A DNA stretch of 64,000 bases from Tolypeutes matacus (Eukaryota; Chordata; Mammalia; Cingulata; Chlamyphoridae), in assembly GCA_026826555.1 (NCBI GenBank), contig JAKSZT010053928.1, positions 4,505,787-4,569,786 of the forward strand, in the 5' to 3' direction. Below the pieces are notes generated by a model. That model had not been told where the DNA came from and made no database searches. It saw nothing but the letters and a program-made list of their open reading frames with translations. Both the position numbers and the translations under genes were made by a program. Shown in pieces: positions 11,886 to 23,341 of the stretch; the first letter of the stretch is position 1; every line of letters begins with the position of its first letter.

Positions 11886-11914
11886 AATAATGTGGCTTTC
11901 ATGTTGGGTGCTCT

Positions 11915-12200
11915 CTGTCCTTCTGTCTTAGATTGCTTGCTCAGGGGAAGCCAGCTTCCATGTTGTGAGGCCTGCATGAGTGAACGTGGAAGCAGCTCTT
12001 GCCTCAGTTAAGGCTTGGCTGAGATGACTGCAGCCCCAGCTAATGCCTTCATTATAGTTTTTTGAGAGACTTCAAGCCTGAAGCCCAGGTAAGCCACGCT
12101 TGGATCCTGAGCTACAGAAACTGTGAAATAATAAATGTTTATTGTTTTAAGCACTTAAGGTTTGGGGTAATTTGGTGTACAGTAATAGATAACTAATACA
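11915..12200 (+). mobile_element. MaLR-type LTR 3' fragment
   Basis: Shows the LTR 3' order: gatgactgcagccccagct, acagaaactgtgaaataataaatg (poly(A) signal region), ttttaagcacttaagg, aatagataactaataca. The 5' part is missing or degraded. Confidence 0.7.
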
Positions 12201-12204
12201 CTGG

Positions 12205-12440
12205 GTTTACCCAAATTCTTCATTGTAAAGGTAACTTTTTCCCTTTATAATTAATAAATCATCTGTGTGGTGATACTTTGAGAACCTGTAAGTATCCTAC
12301 TCTCCAGTTGTTCACCCAATAATTTTAGCACTTAGCAACTATCCTTGTTGAATCAATGATTGCATTGGTGGTTGCAAAATAATGATTGTTTATGTCTGTC
12401 TTCTTTTCATATTTTTTAGCTGCTATTCTTCTGTAAAGTA
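12205..12440 (-). mobile_element. Ancient L1M 3' region, piece 2
   Basis: Picks up the element that stopped at 8438: ttcattgtaaaggtaac, ctttataattaataaatc, gatactttgagaacctg, gcatt..ggtggttgcaaaataatg. It is interrupted again by the SINE pair. Confidence 0.7.
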
Positions 12441-12565
12441 GTCTGTTGCCTATCAGGTGCCAGTCAGGACCTGGGTCCATGAAAACAGTGCCGCGGATGA
12501 GAAAGAAAAAAATAAGACAAGAAGAGAAGAGAGACTGGGATCAGGGGACAACAGTAGTCTCCTCT

Positions 12566-12943
12566 GGGGAAGCAGATGTGGCTCAAGCAGTTGGGCACAT
12601 GCCTCCCACATGGAAGATCCTGGGTTCGGTTCCTAGTGCCTCCTAAAGAAGACAAGCAAGACAGCAAGCTGATGCGACAGGCTGGCTCAGTGAGCTGATG
12701 CAACGAGGAGACACAACAAGAGATACAATAAGCTGTGAGTGGATGTGGCTCAAGCGATTGGACGCTTCCTTCCCACATGGGAGGTCCCAGGTTCAGTTCC
12801 CAGGATCTCCTAAAAGAAGACGAGCAGACACAGAGAGCACACAACAAACAGACACAAAGAGCAGACAGTGAGTGTAAACAACGGGGGGTGGGGGGTAGGG
12901 ATAAATAAATAAATAAATCTTAAAAAAAAGAAAAAAAAAGAAA
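12566..12943 (+). mobile_element. DAS-type dimeric SINE, sense
   Basis: Begins ggggaagcagatgtggctc, with a second head at about 12737. The tail (ataaataaataaatctt plus A-runs) ends near 12943. Flanks share only tctcc (12558 and 12944), so the target duplication is short or eroded. Its tail faces the tail of the next SINE, about 11 bp away. Confidence 0.9.
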
Positions 12944-12954
12944 TCTCCCCCCAC

Positions 12955-13359
12955 TTTTTTAGATTTATTTTATTTATTTATTTATTTCTCTCCCTCCCAC
13001 CCTTGTTGTTTTGCACTCACTGTCTGCTCTCTGCGTGTCTTCTGTGTTCTGTGTCTGCTTGTCTTCTCTTTAGGTGGCACCAGGAACCAATCCTGGGGTC
13101 TTCTGGAATGGGGGAGAGGCGCTCAATCTCTTGTGCCACCTCAGCTCCCTGGTCTGCAGCATCTCTTATTGTTTCTCCTCTGTGTCTCTTTTTGTTGCAT
13201 TATCTTGCTGCGCCAGCTCTCCGCATGGGCCAGCTCTCCACACAGGCCAGCCTGCTGCGCAGGCCAGCTTGCCTTTTACCAGGAGGCCCCGGGAATTGAA
13301 CCCTGGACTTCCTATATGGTAGATGGGAGCCCAATCACTTGAGCCACATCTGTTTCCCT
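12955..13359 (-). mobile_element. DAS-type dimeric SINE, antisense
   Basis: Tail at the left (tttagatttattttatttatt), then two heads, ending at gagccacatctgtttccc. The linker holds three gccagct-type repeats, as does the copy at 31852, which suggests a shared subfamily. Confidence 0.9.
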
Positions 13360-13369
13360 TAGTATCACC

Positions 13370-13856
13370 CTTAAATCATAGATTTTAAAATATTTAGATA
13401 TTCGTTGTATTATAATCCACCACAATAGCTACTCTTTGGTTGTCAGATGGTCCAAATTTGGTTGGTGTAAGTTCCTTCAAGCTGATACCTGTGCCCTTTT
13501 GACATGTTCCCAAATCTTTGAACCCTTCCTTACATTGTGGCTCACTTTGTATTTTCCCTGCCCCAGACATTTCTTCAAGGTAGCTTTTAATGAGAAATGG
13601 TATTCAGAAACCAAGCTCTGATCACCAAGTTTTGCCATTGCTTCTGGGATATGTCATTGCTTCCAGACCCTTTCAATGGACAGAGCTAGGAAATACTTTT
13701 TGATTTAAATATATATATCTAAAGAAAACATGATTATTTCCTTCAATTCAAATCCATCTCCAAAGGGTTTGTCCTTACCTTCCCATTCCATATTTGTATC
13801 TCTCTTCCTCCACTGTGAGAACCTGATTCCCAACAGCATCAATATAGTCAATAATT
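13370..13856 (-). mobile_element. Ancient L1M 3' region, piece 3
   Basis: Continues the order of piece 2: ttataatccaccacaatag, ttcaagctgatacctgtg, cttttgacatgttccc, ttccctgccccagac, gaaatggtattcagaaacc. Ends where the SINE at 13858 begins. Confidence 0.7.
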
Positions 13857-13857
13857 T

Positions 13858-14055
13858 GGGGAAGCTGTTGTGGCTCAAGCAACTGAGCTCCTGTTTACCA
13901 TATGGAGGACCCGGATTCCATCCCTGGGACCTTCTGGTAAAAAGAAAAAAGAAAAAAAGCCGTCCCAGACCTGTGCGCGGAGAGGCGTAGGTTCCCACAA
14001 GGCGAAATGATGCACCAAAAAATGATGAAGATGCAACCAGATTAAAAAAATTTTT
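13858..14055 (+). mobile_element. DAS-type SINE, truncated second class
   Basis: Single head (gggaagctgttgtggctcaa..ggattccatccctgggacc) followed by the first-linker text (cccagacctgtgcgc) and a short A-rich end. The second head is absent, so it is a partial copy or a monomeric class. Confidence 0.75.
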
Positions 14056-14079
14056 TTTTGCTCTTACCTACAATGCCCC

Positions 14080-14762
14080 TGTGGCACTTTGAAATTATTT
14101 TATGAATCCCAAAAAGAGAGGTATTATGTTTGTAAACTAATCTGTTCCCCTGTATGTGATACTCTTTGATTACATTAAATTCCGTTATTACGCTATAAGA
14201 CCGATTTAGGGCTTTGGATTGGACTACATCAGTGAGGCGTGACATAGGTTAAGTCCCCACCCGCTTCTGGTTCTGATATAAATGGAGGCACAGGCACAGA
14301 CACAAGGAAAAAGAGAACTGCTGTGTTTGATTCAGCCATGTGAGAGAAAAGACTCCAGTTTTGTGTACAGCTGAGCTGCAAGGAGAAAAGCCCTAAGAGA
14401 CAAGCCCTATGCCAGGAGAGAAAGGACTAAAAGATTGCTTAAGCATGAAGCCCCCAAGAGGCTGGGCCCATGGAGCAGCTCAAGAGGAGATGAGCCTTAT
14501 GCCTGATAGCTTGCAGCTGAAATCGGGAAGAACATGATGCAGCTGAACCTGAAGAGGAAGCCCAGAAGTGAAGGCAGAGATCACCTGCCATCTTACTTCA
14601 CACGTGGCAGCTGACTTTTGTGAGAAAGCACCTCTTACTGTGCCTTGAGCTAGACTTTCCACAACCTTGGAACTATAAGCTTTTACCCCATGTAAATCTC
14701 CTTTATAAAAGCCATCCCATTTCTGGTACTTTGCATTGGCAGCCCTTTGACAAACTAAAACA
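14080..14762 (+). mobile_element. Solo LTR, xenarthran MaLR-like family
   Basis: Starts tgtggcactttgaaattatt and ends ctaaaaca. Body motifs are ggattggactacatcagtg, cttacttcacacgtggcagc, aagcttttaccccatgtaaa and tttctggtactttgcattg. Flanks are gcccc (14075-14079) and gcacc (14763-14767), four of five matching. Same family as 18393, 50699 and 55244. Confidence 0.8.
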
Positions 14763-16085
14763 GCACCCAAAAATAGTTTCAGAATTGCTATTTCAATACC
14801 ATTCATTACCAACAACAAGCCATCTAAGAAAAGTTCAAGACTTCTTTGTAGTTCTATTTGTTTTTAGAATATATCCCACTAAGCATATATAGTCGGAGAA
14901 CTGTACTCACAAGTCATTTAATTTTTTTTTTTCCTGTATGGTTGTGTTATCAATTTAACATGCATTTAGGTTCCTTTATTTATTGGCATTCTTTTTTTTA
15001 TTTTTTAGGTACTGGGGCTGGGGATTGAACCCAGGACCTCATATGTGGAAGCCACTGAGCCACATCGGCTCCCCTTTGGCATTCATTTTTAAGGTTCACT
15101 TTTTCCAAATCTTTTGAAATTAACTTTTTTTTTTTTTTCAGTATATAAAGCTTTTACATGATTCAAAAGTCAAAGCTATATATTAAAAAAGTGTACTCAG
15201 AAGTCTTACTACGACCTTACTCCCTAGTCTTCCACTCCATTCTGACCCACCTCCTATTGGCAGTCATTTTTATTAGGTTCTGATTTATTCTTCCTGTGTT
15301 TCTTTTCTTATTCAAAAAGTAACTTAATATGTCTACTCTTTTGTCCCTTGATTTTTTTCACTTAATATATCCTTGAAATCATTACATATTAATTCATAGA
15401 AAAATTCTTCATTCTTTTCCCAGCTGTATAGTACTCCACTGCATGAATGCATCATGGTTTTTTCAATTAGCCTCCTCATGGCTGACCATTTGAGTTGTTT
15501 CTAACATATTACTATAATAAATTATGTCTTTATGAATTACCTTATGAGAATGTGATTTTATATTTGTGGAAGTGTTCACAGGGTAAATTCCTGGGAGTGG
15601 GCTTGCTGGGTCAAGGGATAAGTGCATAGCAGTTTTGCTAGCTTTTTCTAAATTCCCTCTATAGGAATGATACCATTTTGCACTTTCAGCAACAATTATG
15701 AGAATGCCCTTTTCCCTACAGTTTTGCCAAAAGAGTATACTATTATGCTTTTGAAGTTTTGCCAATTTTGTAAAGACTGGCATTTCAATGTCGATTTAAT
15801 ATGTTTTTATATCATTATTAGTGAAGTCAAATATCTTTTCAAATTTTAAGGTCCATTTAGATATCTTTTTGTGTGTTTATAAACTCTTTGTTCATGTCTT
15901 TTGCCCAATTATCTGTTGAGATTTTGGCCTTGTGTTTCCTCAATATTTGAAGGCTCCTTATATATGGGACAGATTAGCCTTTATCTATGATAAAGCTTTC
16001 AAATATTTTCTCTTAGTTTGTTAACTTTTTGTCATGTATCAGTTTCTTTAATGTGGTATTAATGTTTATAAATTGCACCTAGATT
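14763..16085 (-). mobile_element. Ancient L1M region, piece 4
   Basis: Reads ttcagaattgctatttcaatac, acaacaagccatctaagaaaag, gaatatatcccactaagc, then antisense ORF2-side text such as tgcccaattatctgttgag and ctccttatatatgggacag. A SINE interrupts it at 14992-15075. This completes the element that begins at 7915. Confidence 0.75.
14992..15075 (-). mobile_element. tRNA-headed SINE monomer, antisense
   Basis: One head (aggtactggggctggggattg..ggctcccc reversed) with a short T-run tail. The target duplication ttggcattc is exact at 14983-14991 and 15076-15084. Confidence 0.9.
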
Positions 16086-16912
16086 TTTTTTTTCCATTAG
16101 AAAGCATGGACTGGGTTTCCATACCTCTTGATGTCTTAAGTGTCTCCCTTTTGTAAGGCACAGTAGTGAGATCTCTTTTACCTTCTGCCAAAAGGAGGAG
16201 GGGCAGAGACCCAGCCAGTCCATTCTGTTTTTCATCTGTTTCCCTCCCAGAAGTTCTACATCCCAGCCTCTGTCCCCAGGTGCTCTGGTTGTGGACACTC
16301 ACTTAGCTTTCATTGGGGAGGAAGTACCACATGGGAGAGACATCTGCCCCAACTCTCCTTTCTCAGCTGGAGAAACAGGCACCCAGAGCTGCCCTTGGCT
16401 TGCATCTGGGGTTTGAGTCAGACTTTCCCTATGCCCAGATTATAAATAAATTCACCCATGTTTTCTTCTAATACTTGTTTGATTTCATTTTCGATCTTCA
16501 GATTTCTGATTTCAAGTTTATCCTGGTGGATGGTAAGAGGTATGGGTTCAATTTTCTGATAGCCAAAGTTTCAAGCCAGCCCCATGGAATGGGAGTGGGG
16601 GTGGGGTGGAGAAAATAAGCAGTGAACCTTCTTATGGTCTGAGCCACTAGGTGGCACCCCTCCAGGTTCATTTCAGTAGGAGGAAATACTGTAAGCCTTG
16701 GGGAGAAAAAGGAAATGACTGGTTCCCTGTAATTGGCCAAGAGGAAGTGCTAGTGGGAACTTCCCCTCCATCCACGCAAGCTTGATTTCTGTAAGCAGGC
16801 TCTGTGCTTCTTTCCCCATGTTAAAAAAATCACATCTTCCATGTCTCCATTTTCCATCAGGTAGTCCATGTAAAGCCAAGCGTGTGTATTTGTGTGCAAA
16901 TATTACCTTTGT
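16086..16912. other. Unique sequence, no gene recognised
   Basis: No repeat family or exon recognised. A T-run lies at about 16085-16093. Short open frames on the minus strand (16059-16302, 16673-17044) have no domain. Confidence 0.4.
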
Positions 16913-17800
16913 ATGTTTAATATCCAAAATATATAAAGAACTACAACTCAACAACAAAAAGACAGACAACCCAATTGAAAAATGGGCAAAGGACTTAAAC
17001 AGATGTTTCTCCAAAAAAGGTAAACAAATGGCCAATAAGCACATGAAAAGATGCTTAAATCATTAGCCATTAGGGAAATGCAAATCAAAACCATAAGATA
17101 CCACTCACACCCACAAAGATGGTTACTAAAAAAAACAACAACAAATAGCAAGTGTTGGCAAGAATATGGAGAAATTGGAACTATCATGCATTGCTGGTGG
17201 GAATGTAAAATGGTGCAGCCATGTGGAAAACAGTTTATAGGTTTCTCAAAATTTAAACAGAGAACTACCATATGACCCAGCAATTCCTCTCCTAGTTATA
17301 AACCCCAAAGAATTGGAAACAAAGACTCAAACCAATGTTCATAGCAGCATTATACACAATAGCCAACCCAAATATCCATACACAAATGAATAGAAAAACA
17401 AAATGTGGTATATCCATACAATGGAATATTATTCAGCCATAAAAAAGAATGATCTTCTGAGACATGCTACAACATGGATGAACCTTGAAATTTTATGGTA
17501 AGTGAAATAGGCCAGACACAAAAGGAAAAATTATTCAACTTATATGAATAAGTGATTTCATAGGGACAGAAAGTAGACTAGAGGTTACCAGGGGCTGGGA
17601 GGGTGAGAGAATGGGTATTTATTGTCTAATGGTAAACAGTTACTGTTTTGGACAATGAAAAATTTTAGTAAGGGAAGGTAGTGATGGTCGCACAACATTA
17701 TAAAAGTAATGTCACTGAACTGTGCACTTAAAAATGGCCAAAAATGGCTAATTTTATGTAATATATATGTTGCTACACACACACACATACAATTTTCTGT
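16913..17800 (+). mobile_element. L1M fragment: ORF2 C-terminus and 3' UTR
   Basis: Sense L1 text: aatatataaagaactacaac, attgaaaaatgggcaaagg, gggaaatgcaaatcaaaacc, ggtataTCcatacaatgg and ggatgaaccttgaaa, then a 3' UTR (gaggttaccaggggctggg; cactgaactgtgcacttaaa). Many stops and frameshifts. Ends in a short (CA)n at 17776-17789. Confidence 0.88.
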
Positions 17801-18392
17801 GGTGAGCCTCCTTATAAAGGGAAGCAAATTTTCTTCTTATTGCTGTTGTGAACTTGAGTTCAGCTAACCAGAAAACTGGAAACATTTTCTTCAACATTTG
17901 TCATGTGCAGTCATGACAAATTTGTTTGACTGAAACAAACAAAAAATTTTAAATCATCCTCAAAATTCACAAAGCTAAGTGTAAAAGAAATTTAAATCAT
18001 TAAACTTTCAAATGCTCCAAGGCAATGTAAAAAAAAAAAAAGAAAGAAAGAAAAGATTGCAATGTCTTCGGGCAATGGGGAAAGGCAACAGGGAAGGAGG
18101 ATGGCCCCTGCCCTGTCTTGTGCTTCTTGGGGAGCCTGGGCCCAAGAGTGTCCAGACCTGGTTCCTGTTCCAGTTCTGCTGCCAACAGGCCTGTCATTTT
18201 GTAGGTGTGCTGCTTAGTTTTCTATTCCTCAGTAAAATGGGAACACAATACCTTCCCTACCCATGTGCCAAAGATATTAATGGGATAAAATAATTAACAG
18301 AAGCTAGTGCTGCAAAATAATATACACTGTGAAAATATGTTTTTACTATTAGTATAATTACATTTTATAAGGTGGCTTTTCCACATATCCTG
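17801..18392. other. Unique sequence
   Basis: An A-rich stretch with gaaa units lies at 18028-18055. 18061-18245 is GC-balanced text with weakly open frames on both strands. No gene or family recognised. Confidence 0.4.
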
Positions 18393-19048
18393 TGTAGCAG
18401 TTTGATATTGTTTATGAATTCCAAAAATAAATATTGGATTATGTTTGTGAACTGGTCTGGGCATATTAGATTATATTGGATTCAGAGGTTTCACTTTTAC
18501 TTGATTAAATAATGATTAAGACTTTGATTGGGCCACATCAGTAGGATGTTGAGTCCCTGCCCCCTCAGTGGGCAGGGACTCACAGAGAAAAGACAGGGCA
18601 GAGCAGAAAGTTGGAGTTTTGTATGCTGGAACCCTGGGAAGTAAACACACAGGAGATTAACACAGAGGAATAGAGACAGCTCCATAGACATAGCAGAGGC
18701 CCCAGGAAGAGAGATAGCCTGATAGTCTACAACTGACCTTATAGAGAGAGCAGAGCAGCTGAGCCCTGAGAAAATTGAGCCCCGGGAGAGAGACAAGACT
18801 TATCCCAGCCTACATCTGATATTGGAAGAAGCTGGGACCACAGAGCCTTAAGAGGAAGAGGAAGCCTGAATTCTTGGCAGACGTCGGCAGCCATCTTGCT
18901 CCAACACGTGGCAACAGAGGTTGGTGAGGGAAGTAACTTATGCTTTTTGGCCTTGTGACTGTAAGCTTCTACCCCAAATAAATACCCTCTATAAATGCCA
19001 ACAGATTTCTGGTATTTTGCATCAGCACCCCTTTGGCTGTCTAATACA
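18393..19048 (+). mobile_element. Solo LTR with exact 5-bp target duplication
   Basis: 656 bp, TG at 18393 and ending aataca at 19048. The duplication tcctg is exact at 18388-18392 and 19049-19053. Body shows gggccacatcagtaggatg, agccatcttgctccaacacg, caaataaataccctctataa (poly(A) signal region) and ctggtattttgcatcagc. No internal retroviral sequence, so it is a solo LTR. Confidence 0.92.
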
Positions 19049-19620
19049 TCCTGTCTTTTGGGGAAGGGACACAGCCTTAATGAACAAAAGAAGTAATTTA
19101 AAAAGGACTGCCTAAGTAGAGCCCCCAGGAGGGGGGTCTATGCTGTGCTTTCATAAGGGTCATCATCCCCCCTAAAACTGTGCGCAAATTTAGGTTTGTG
19201 TGTATTTCCCCTGCTTATACCAGGTCACTAAAGGGGTTCATGGCTCAATAATGGTTAAGAACCACAGTCCTAGAAAAAGGAGCTTGAGTCCCCTCCTCAC
19301 GTGGTTTCTGAAAGGACTGAATTGGATCCAGTCCCCAAGTGACTGATCTCACTACTAGCTGTCTGAGGTTAGCTGATCTGAAGAGAAATAGAAAAGTAGT
19401 GCAGGAAGGACCTGTAGTGTCTAGAAACCAAAAATGAAACTCTAAGGAAGTATGGCCCCAACAGCAGCTTAGCAAACCGGTTAAAAAAAAAAAAAAAAAA
19501 AAAACAATTCTGTCTTGTGAAACTATTTTTTGTCACACCTCAGTGGTCTTCTTTCTGCTTCTCAAATGTGCCAAGGTCATTCCTACCTTACGGTCTTTGG
19601 AGAAGCTCCTTCGTTTAATC
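19049..19620. other. Mostly unique; possible DNA-element end
   Basis: 19140-19275 ends in aatggttaagaaccacag, which resembles a DNA-transposon terminus like the one at 19980, but no partner end is seen. A run of 22 A lies at 19483-19504. No gene recognised. Confidence 0.4.
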
Positions 19621-19980
19621 CAGGGCTTCTTAACAAGGGGTCCATGGAAAGATTTCAGGGGGTCCATAAGCTTGAATTGAAAAAAAAAACAAAAAACTTT
19701 TTATCTTTATTTTCTCTGACCTCTAGCTGAAATCTAGCATTTCTTTCACTTATGAATGTATGCAATAAATTAAGTAGTATTCATTTCATATCATATTAAA
19801 GTTGTTGCATATCTCGAAAAATTGCTTACGCTCATCCATACTTCTAAATTACAGTCGTTGTTAGACTCAGCGCTAGTTGAGTGTCATAAAACTATCTGCC
19901 CCTACATTCTGAGAAGGGAACCGTGGTTTTCACTTAACTGGCAGAGGGATCAGTGGAACAAAAAAGGTTAAGAATCCTTG
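19621..19980. mobile_element. Complete non-autonomous hAT-like DNA element
   Basis: 360 bp with terminal inverted repeats: left cagggcttcttaac and right gttaagaatccttg. The flanks gtttaatc (19613-19620) and gtttaaac (19981-19988) match at 7 of 8 bases, the 8-bp duplication expected of hAT elements. Interior text (gggtccatggaaagatttc, ctagctgaaatctagcatttc) recalls a common mammalian MER element. No transposase frame. Confidence 0.85.
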
Positions 19981-19988
19981 GTTTAAAC

Positions 19989-20262
19989 TATTCTTGCCCT
20001 GGCTCTCCCCCTTTCATTCAGGTCTCAGCTCGATTGTCACCTCCTCAGAAGAGTCCTCCCTGATCACACAATCCCCCAGCCTGATTTATTTTTCCATAGC
20101 ACTATTACCATGGAAATCATCTTTTTTATTGTTTACTGGTTGTTGTCTGCCCTGTCTGCCCCTCCCCCCACCCCCAAGCAGAATGAAAACACCCTTTGAG
20201 CAAGACCTTGCAGTATCTAGCACAAGGTAGCACACAACACATCCTTCTTGAAGGAATTCATG
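19989..20262 (+). mobile_element. L2 LINE 3' end
   Basis: L2 order: ctcagctcgattgtcacctcc, cctgatcacacaatccccc, catagcactattacc, ttgttgtctgccctg, agtatctagcacaagg, cttcttgaaggaattc. It abuts the hAT target site directly. Confidence 0.8.
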
Positions 20263-20389
20263 TAGTATAAAAGGAGCTGCATTCTTGTTAGAAAGCTCTG
20301 CAGCAGCATCTTGGGCTCACTCTCTTTCTCCCTTGATACCTAAGCCATCAAATCCTATGCGTTCTACTGACCTTCTGTCCCATGTGTTC

Positions 20390-20615
20390 TATTGACCTTC
20401 TGTCCCCTCCTGCTCCCCACCCCCGACCTACCCCCCATGGCCACTGCTTGCTCAGTTCAGAACCTCATCACCTCTCCCCTGGGTAATGGTTTCAGCTCTG
20501 ATCTCTCTCCCTTTCTCCAGACCTTCCTAAAACCCAGGCAGTCCACCGCAGCCCTGCATTCTCCCTTTGCTCCCATTTGCCTCCCTTTCCTGAGACAGGC
20601 CAAGCATTTCAAGTG
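20390..20615 (+). mobile_element. Possible L2 internal fragment
   Basis: Text such as ctcatcacctctcccctgg and ggtttcagctctgatctctc resembles the part of L2 upstream of its 3' end. The resemblance is loose. 20263-20389 between the two L2 pieces is unassigned. Confidence 0.4.
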
Positions 20616-20632
20616 CCTGCTGTTCTTTGCTT

Positions 20633-20680
20633 TTTTTAAAAAAAATTTTTTATTCAACCACTGAGCTACATCTGCTCCCT
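20633..20680 (-). mobile_element. Remnant of a tRNA-headed SINE
   Basis: Only the head edge remains (ttcaaccactgagctacatc, then tgctccct) next to a T/A-rich tail. Everything between is lost. Confidence 0.6.
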
Positions 20681-21794
20681 GCTTCTGCCATTCTTGGGAC
20701 TACGTTGAAGTGTCTTCCCCGCAGGAACCCGAGGCCCTGCTTTCTGGGCCAGCAGACCCGCTGGGCTCAATAGTGATGCCCAGGCATGGATAGTTAGGTG
20801 CAAGCAGACCAGCAGTTCCTTGAGGATCCCTTGAGAAAACATAAGCTCTCACTGCTGAGACTCATGGGGTTTCTGAAGGCAGTAGGGCAGGGTGGGTGGG
20901 AGGAAGGGCTGGGAGCATCAGCCAGGGAGAGCTTTTTGAGGATGGCTCAGGAGCAGACTGCAAAATGCAAAAGGCTTCCCTAGTCTGCTCCTGGGGAGTC
21001 TGTTAGCAGAGGCTGGGGCTGGCCTGCCCTTGGAAGAGACGGAATGGTGCAGCTTGTAGGTAGCAAGATAATCTTGTCACTGCCGTGAATAACCTTCCTA
21101 AGGTAAGCAGGCAGGTTGTATAATCACTTAGGAAGGAAGAAGGCAACCCAGTGAGACAGGAGACCTTCGTTTTGGTGCTAGAACAAATACTGATACCATA
21201 ATTGATGATGTGGCCTTCCTATTTCCATCAAAAGCTGTTGCCAGGTGTTGCTGGGCGGGCGTTTGCAAGCTTTCTTTGCTTATACCTCAAAAGAACCCAC
21301 AGCAGAACTAAAGTGAGAAAACTTTACATAGGCTGTTGAGGTAGCAGTGTTCAGAGACTTTTCTGTGCAAGACAATATATTTTCTGCGAGTCTTTATCAT
21401 TAAGAGTATTTATTTATTTTTAATACCAAGTGTCTAAATTCATCTACCCTCTAAAGATTATTTCATCTTGTACTGTATGCTATCTCAGCAGAAAATTTGC
21501 TCTCCCCAAATGCGTCAATTCTATTTTTAAAAAAGGTTCAGTGACCTATTTCTGTAATTCTCACAGACACTGAAAGGACAGTAGGGTCTATTTAGGCTCA
21601 GCTCTGTCATTGCTATGTTACCCTTGCCAGATGTTGCCTAAATAGGCGCCATCTTGCTTGGCAGTAAAGGAGCATGAGGGAGTGAGGGCAAAAACATGAG
21701 AACATTCACACACACCCTTCTCCATTTTTGAACGTCATAACGACTGCTGGCCAATTTTAGTCAAACTCTAACATTAGGTTATTGCTCAAGAATC
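20681..21794. other. Unique sequence, no gene recognised
   Basis: No repeat family is recognised over 1.1 kb. The 21160-21700 part is non-repetitive and of ordinary composition, and could hold conserved noncoding sequence, which cannot be judged from one genome. The small open frame at 20798-20983 has no domain. Confidence 0.4.
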
Positions 21795-22790
21795 AACCAT
21801 TTCCTGGACAAAGAACTTGAAAAAATTATTCACAAAAGAGGAACTACAACTCATCAATTAATACGTGGAAAAATGCTTAGCTCCTCTAATAAGCAAGGAA
21901 ATGAAAATTACAACAATGCCACTTTCCCAACTGAATCTACAGTATGAGAAGTCAATATAGAGATTCCCTTTGGGTGGAGTGGGAGAGGTAAAAGGAAGTG
22001 CAACAGGGGCTTCTGGGATTCTGGTAATGTTCCATTTCTTGATCTGAGGGCTGATTACTCAGGAGTGTTCACTTTGTGAAAATAACTTGATTTGTGCACT
22101 TTTCTGAAAATATGATAAACTTGTCTAAAAAGTTACATAAAAAAACAAGCTCACTTTCTACCTATTAACATATATAGCTAGTGCTAATAAAGCCATTATG
22201 AAGCTGGAATTTTCATGTATTATGAGTCGCAGGGTAAGTTAATACAGCCCCCTTTGGGGAACAACTTGGCAACATGAATTTAAACTTAGAAGTATACATA
22301 TTTGTTAACTCAATAATTCCACTTTGGAGACCCTATATTAAGAAATGAAAAGGCATATGTGCACACATGTATTGTAATATTATTTATAATAGTAAAATTT
22401 TTATAACAACAAAACAGTGAAAGCAATCTAAATGTCCAACTAAAGGGCAATGGCTAAGGAAATTTTGATAAATGCACGTGACATTTTATGCGGTCAGTAC
22501 AATAAACTAAAATGAGTGATGACAGAAGGAAACACAATATAGTAAGTAGGAAAAGCAAGATATGAGATTGTAGATATGATTACAGCTATGTTAAAAACAA
22601 AAGCAGCAATGTCAACAATAAAACACTCTATGCAGGGAAGAATCACCAGAAAATAAAAAAGCAAGCAATGCTTGTGTTTGGATAACAGGGTTAGGGGTGA
22701 TATATTTTCTTTACTTTGTTATGTTTTCTAAATTTTATTTAATGAACCTGTGTTACTTTGGTAAAGGATGAATTTTTAAATTTGGTCATG
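21795..22790 (+). mobile_element. Old L1 fragments, mosaic
   Basis: First an ORF2-end piece (tcctggacaaagaacttg, gaggaactacaactc, aagcaaggaaatgaaaatt). Then a 3' UTR piece (21958-22145: gggattctggtaatgttcc, tttcttgatctgagggctg, aacttgatttgtgcac). Then a second piece (22146-22790) with ORF2-end and UTR-like text. Order and divergence suggest at least two insertions. Confidence 0.65.
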
Positions 22791-22857
22791 TACATGAACA
22801 TAAGAAGTGGCTTCTATCCAGTCTAGAATAGACTGCTCTCTGGTTCTCCTGGGTCCC

Positions 22858-23336
22858 TGTTTTAGTGTCCTCAGCTGCTTAGGCGAATACCATGCAATGG
22901 TTTGGCTTAAACAAATGGGAATTTATTTGCACATGGTTTTGGGGCTAAAAGAATGTCCATATCAAGGCATCATCAAGGCACTGCTTTCTCCCTGAAGACT
23001 GGTGTTCTGGAGCTGGCTGCCAGGGATACGTGGTCCTCAGTTTTTCACATGGCAAGACACATGGAGGTGTCTCCTGGTCTTTCCCTTCTCCTGCGGGTTC
23101 CATAGATGTTCAGCTTCTGACTGCTTCCTCTGACTTTCTCTCCCTCTGTCTGAATTTCATTCCGCTTATAAAGGACTCCAGCAAGAGGACGAAGACCCAT
23201 CCTGATTGAGGAGGGCCACACCTTAACTGAAGTAGCCTCATCAAAAGGTCCTACTTAGAATGGGTTCTCACCCACAGGAATGGATTAGATTTAAGAACGC
23301 GTTTTTCTGGGGCACATACAGCTTCAAACCACCACA
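22858..23336 (-). mobile_element. Solo LTR, MaLR-like, antisense
   Basis: 479 bp. The plus strand begins tgttttagtgtcctcagctg and ends cttcaaaccaccaca. It contains the reversed signal region gggaatttatttgcac. Flanks are gtccc (22853-22857) and gtgcc (23337-23341), four of five matching. Same family as 4377 and 53005. Confidence 0.85.
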
Positions 23337-23341
23337 GTGCC

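Noticed and set aside
12900..12940. CRISPR-like or satellite array in taaa and tttg repeats
   Set aside because: These are SINE tails and simple repeats. There are no spacer-separated identical repeats.
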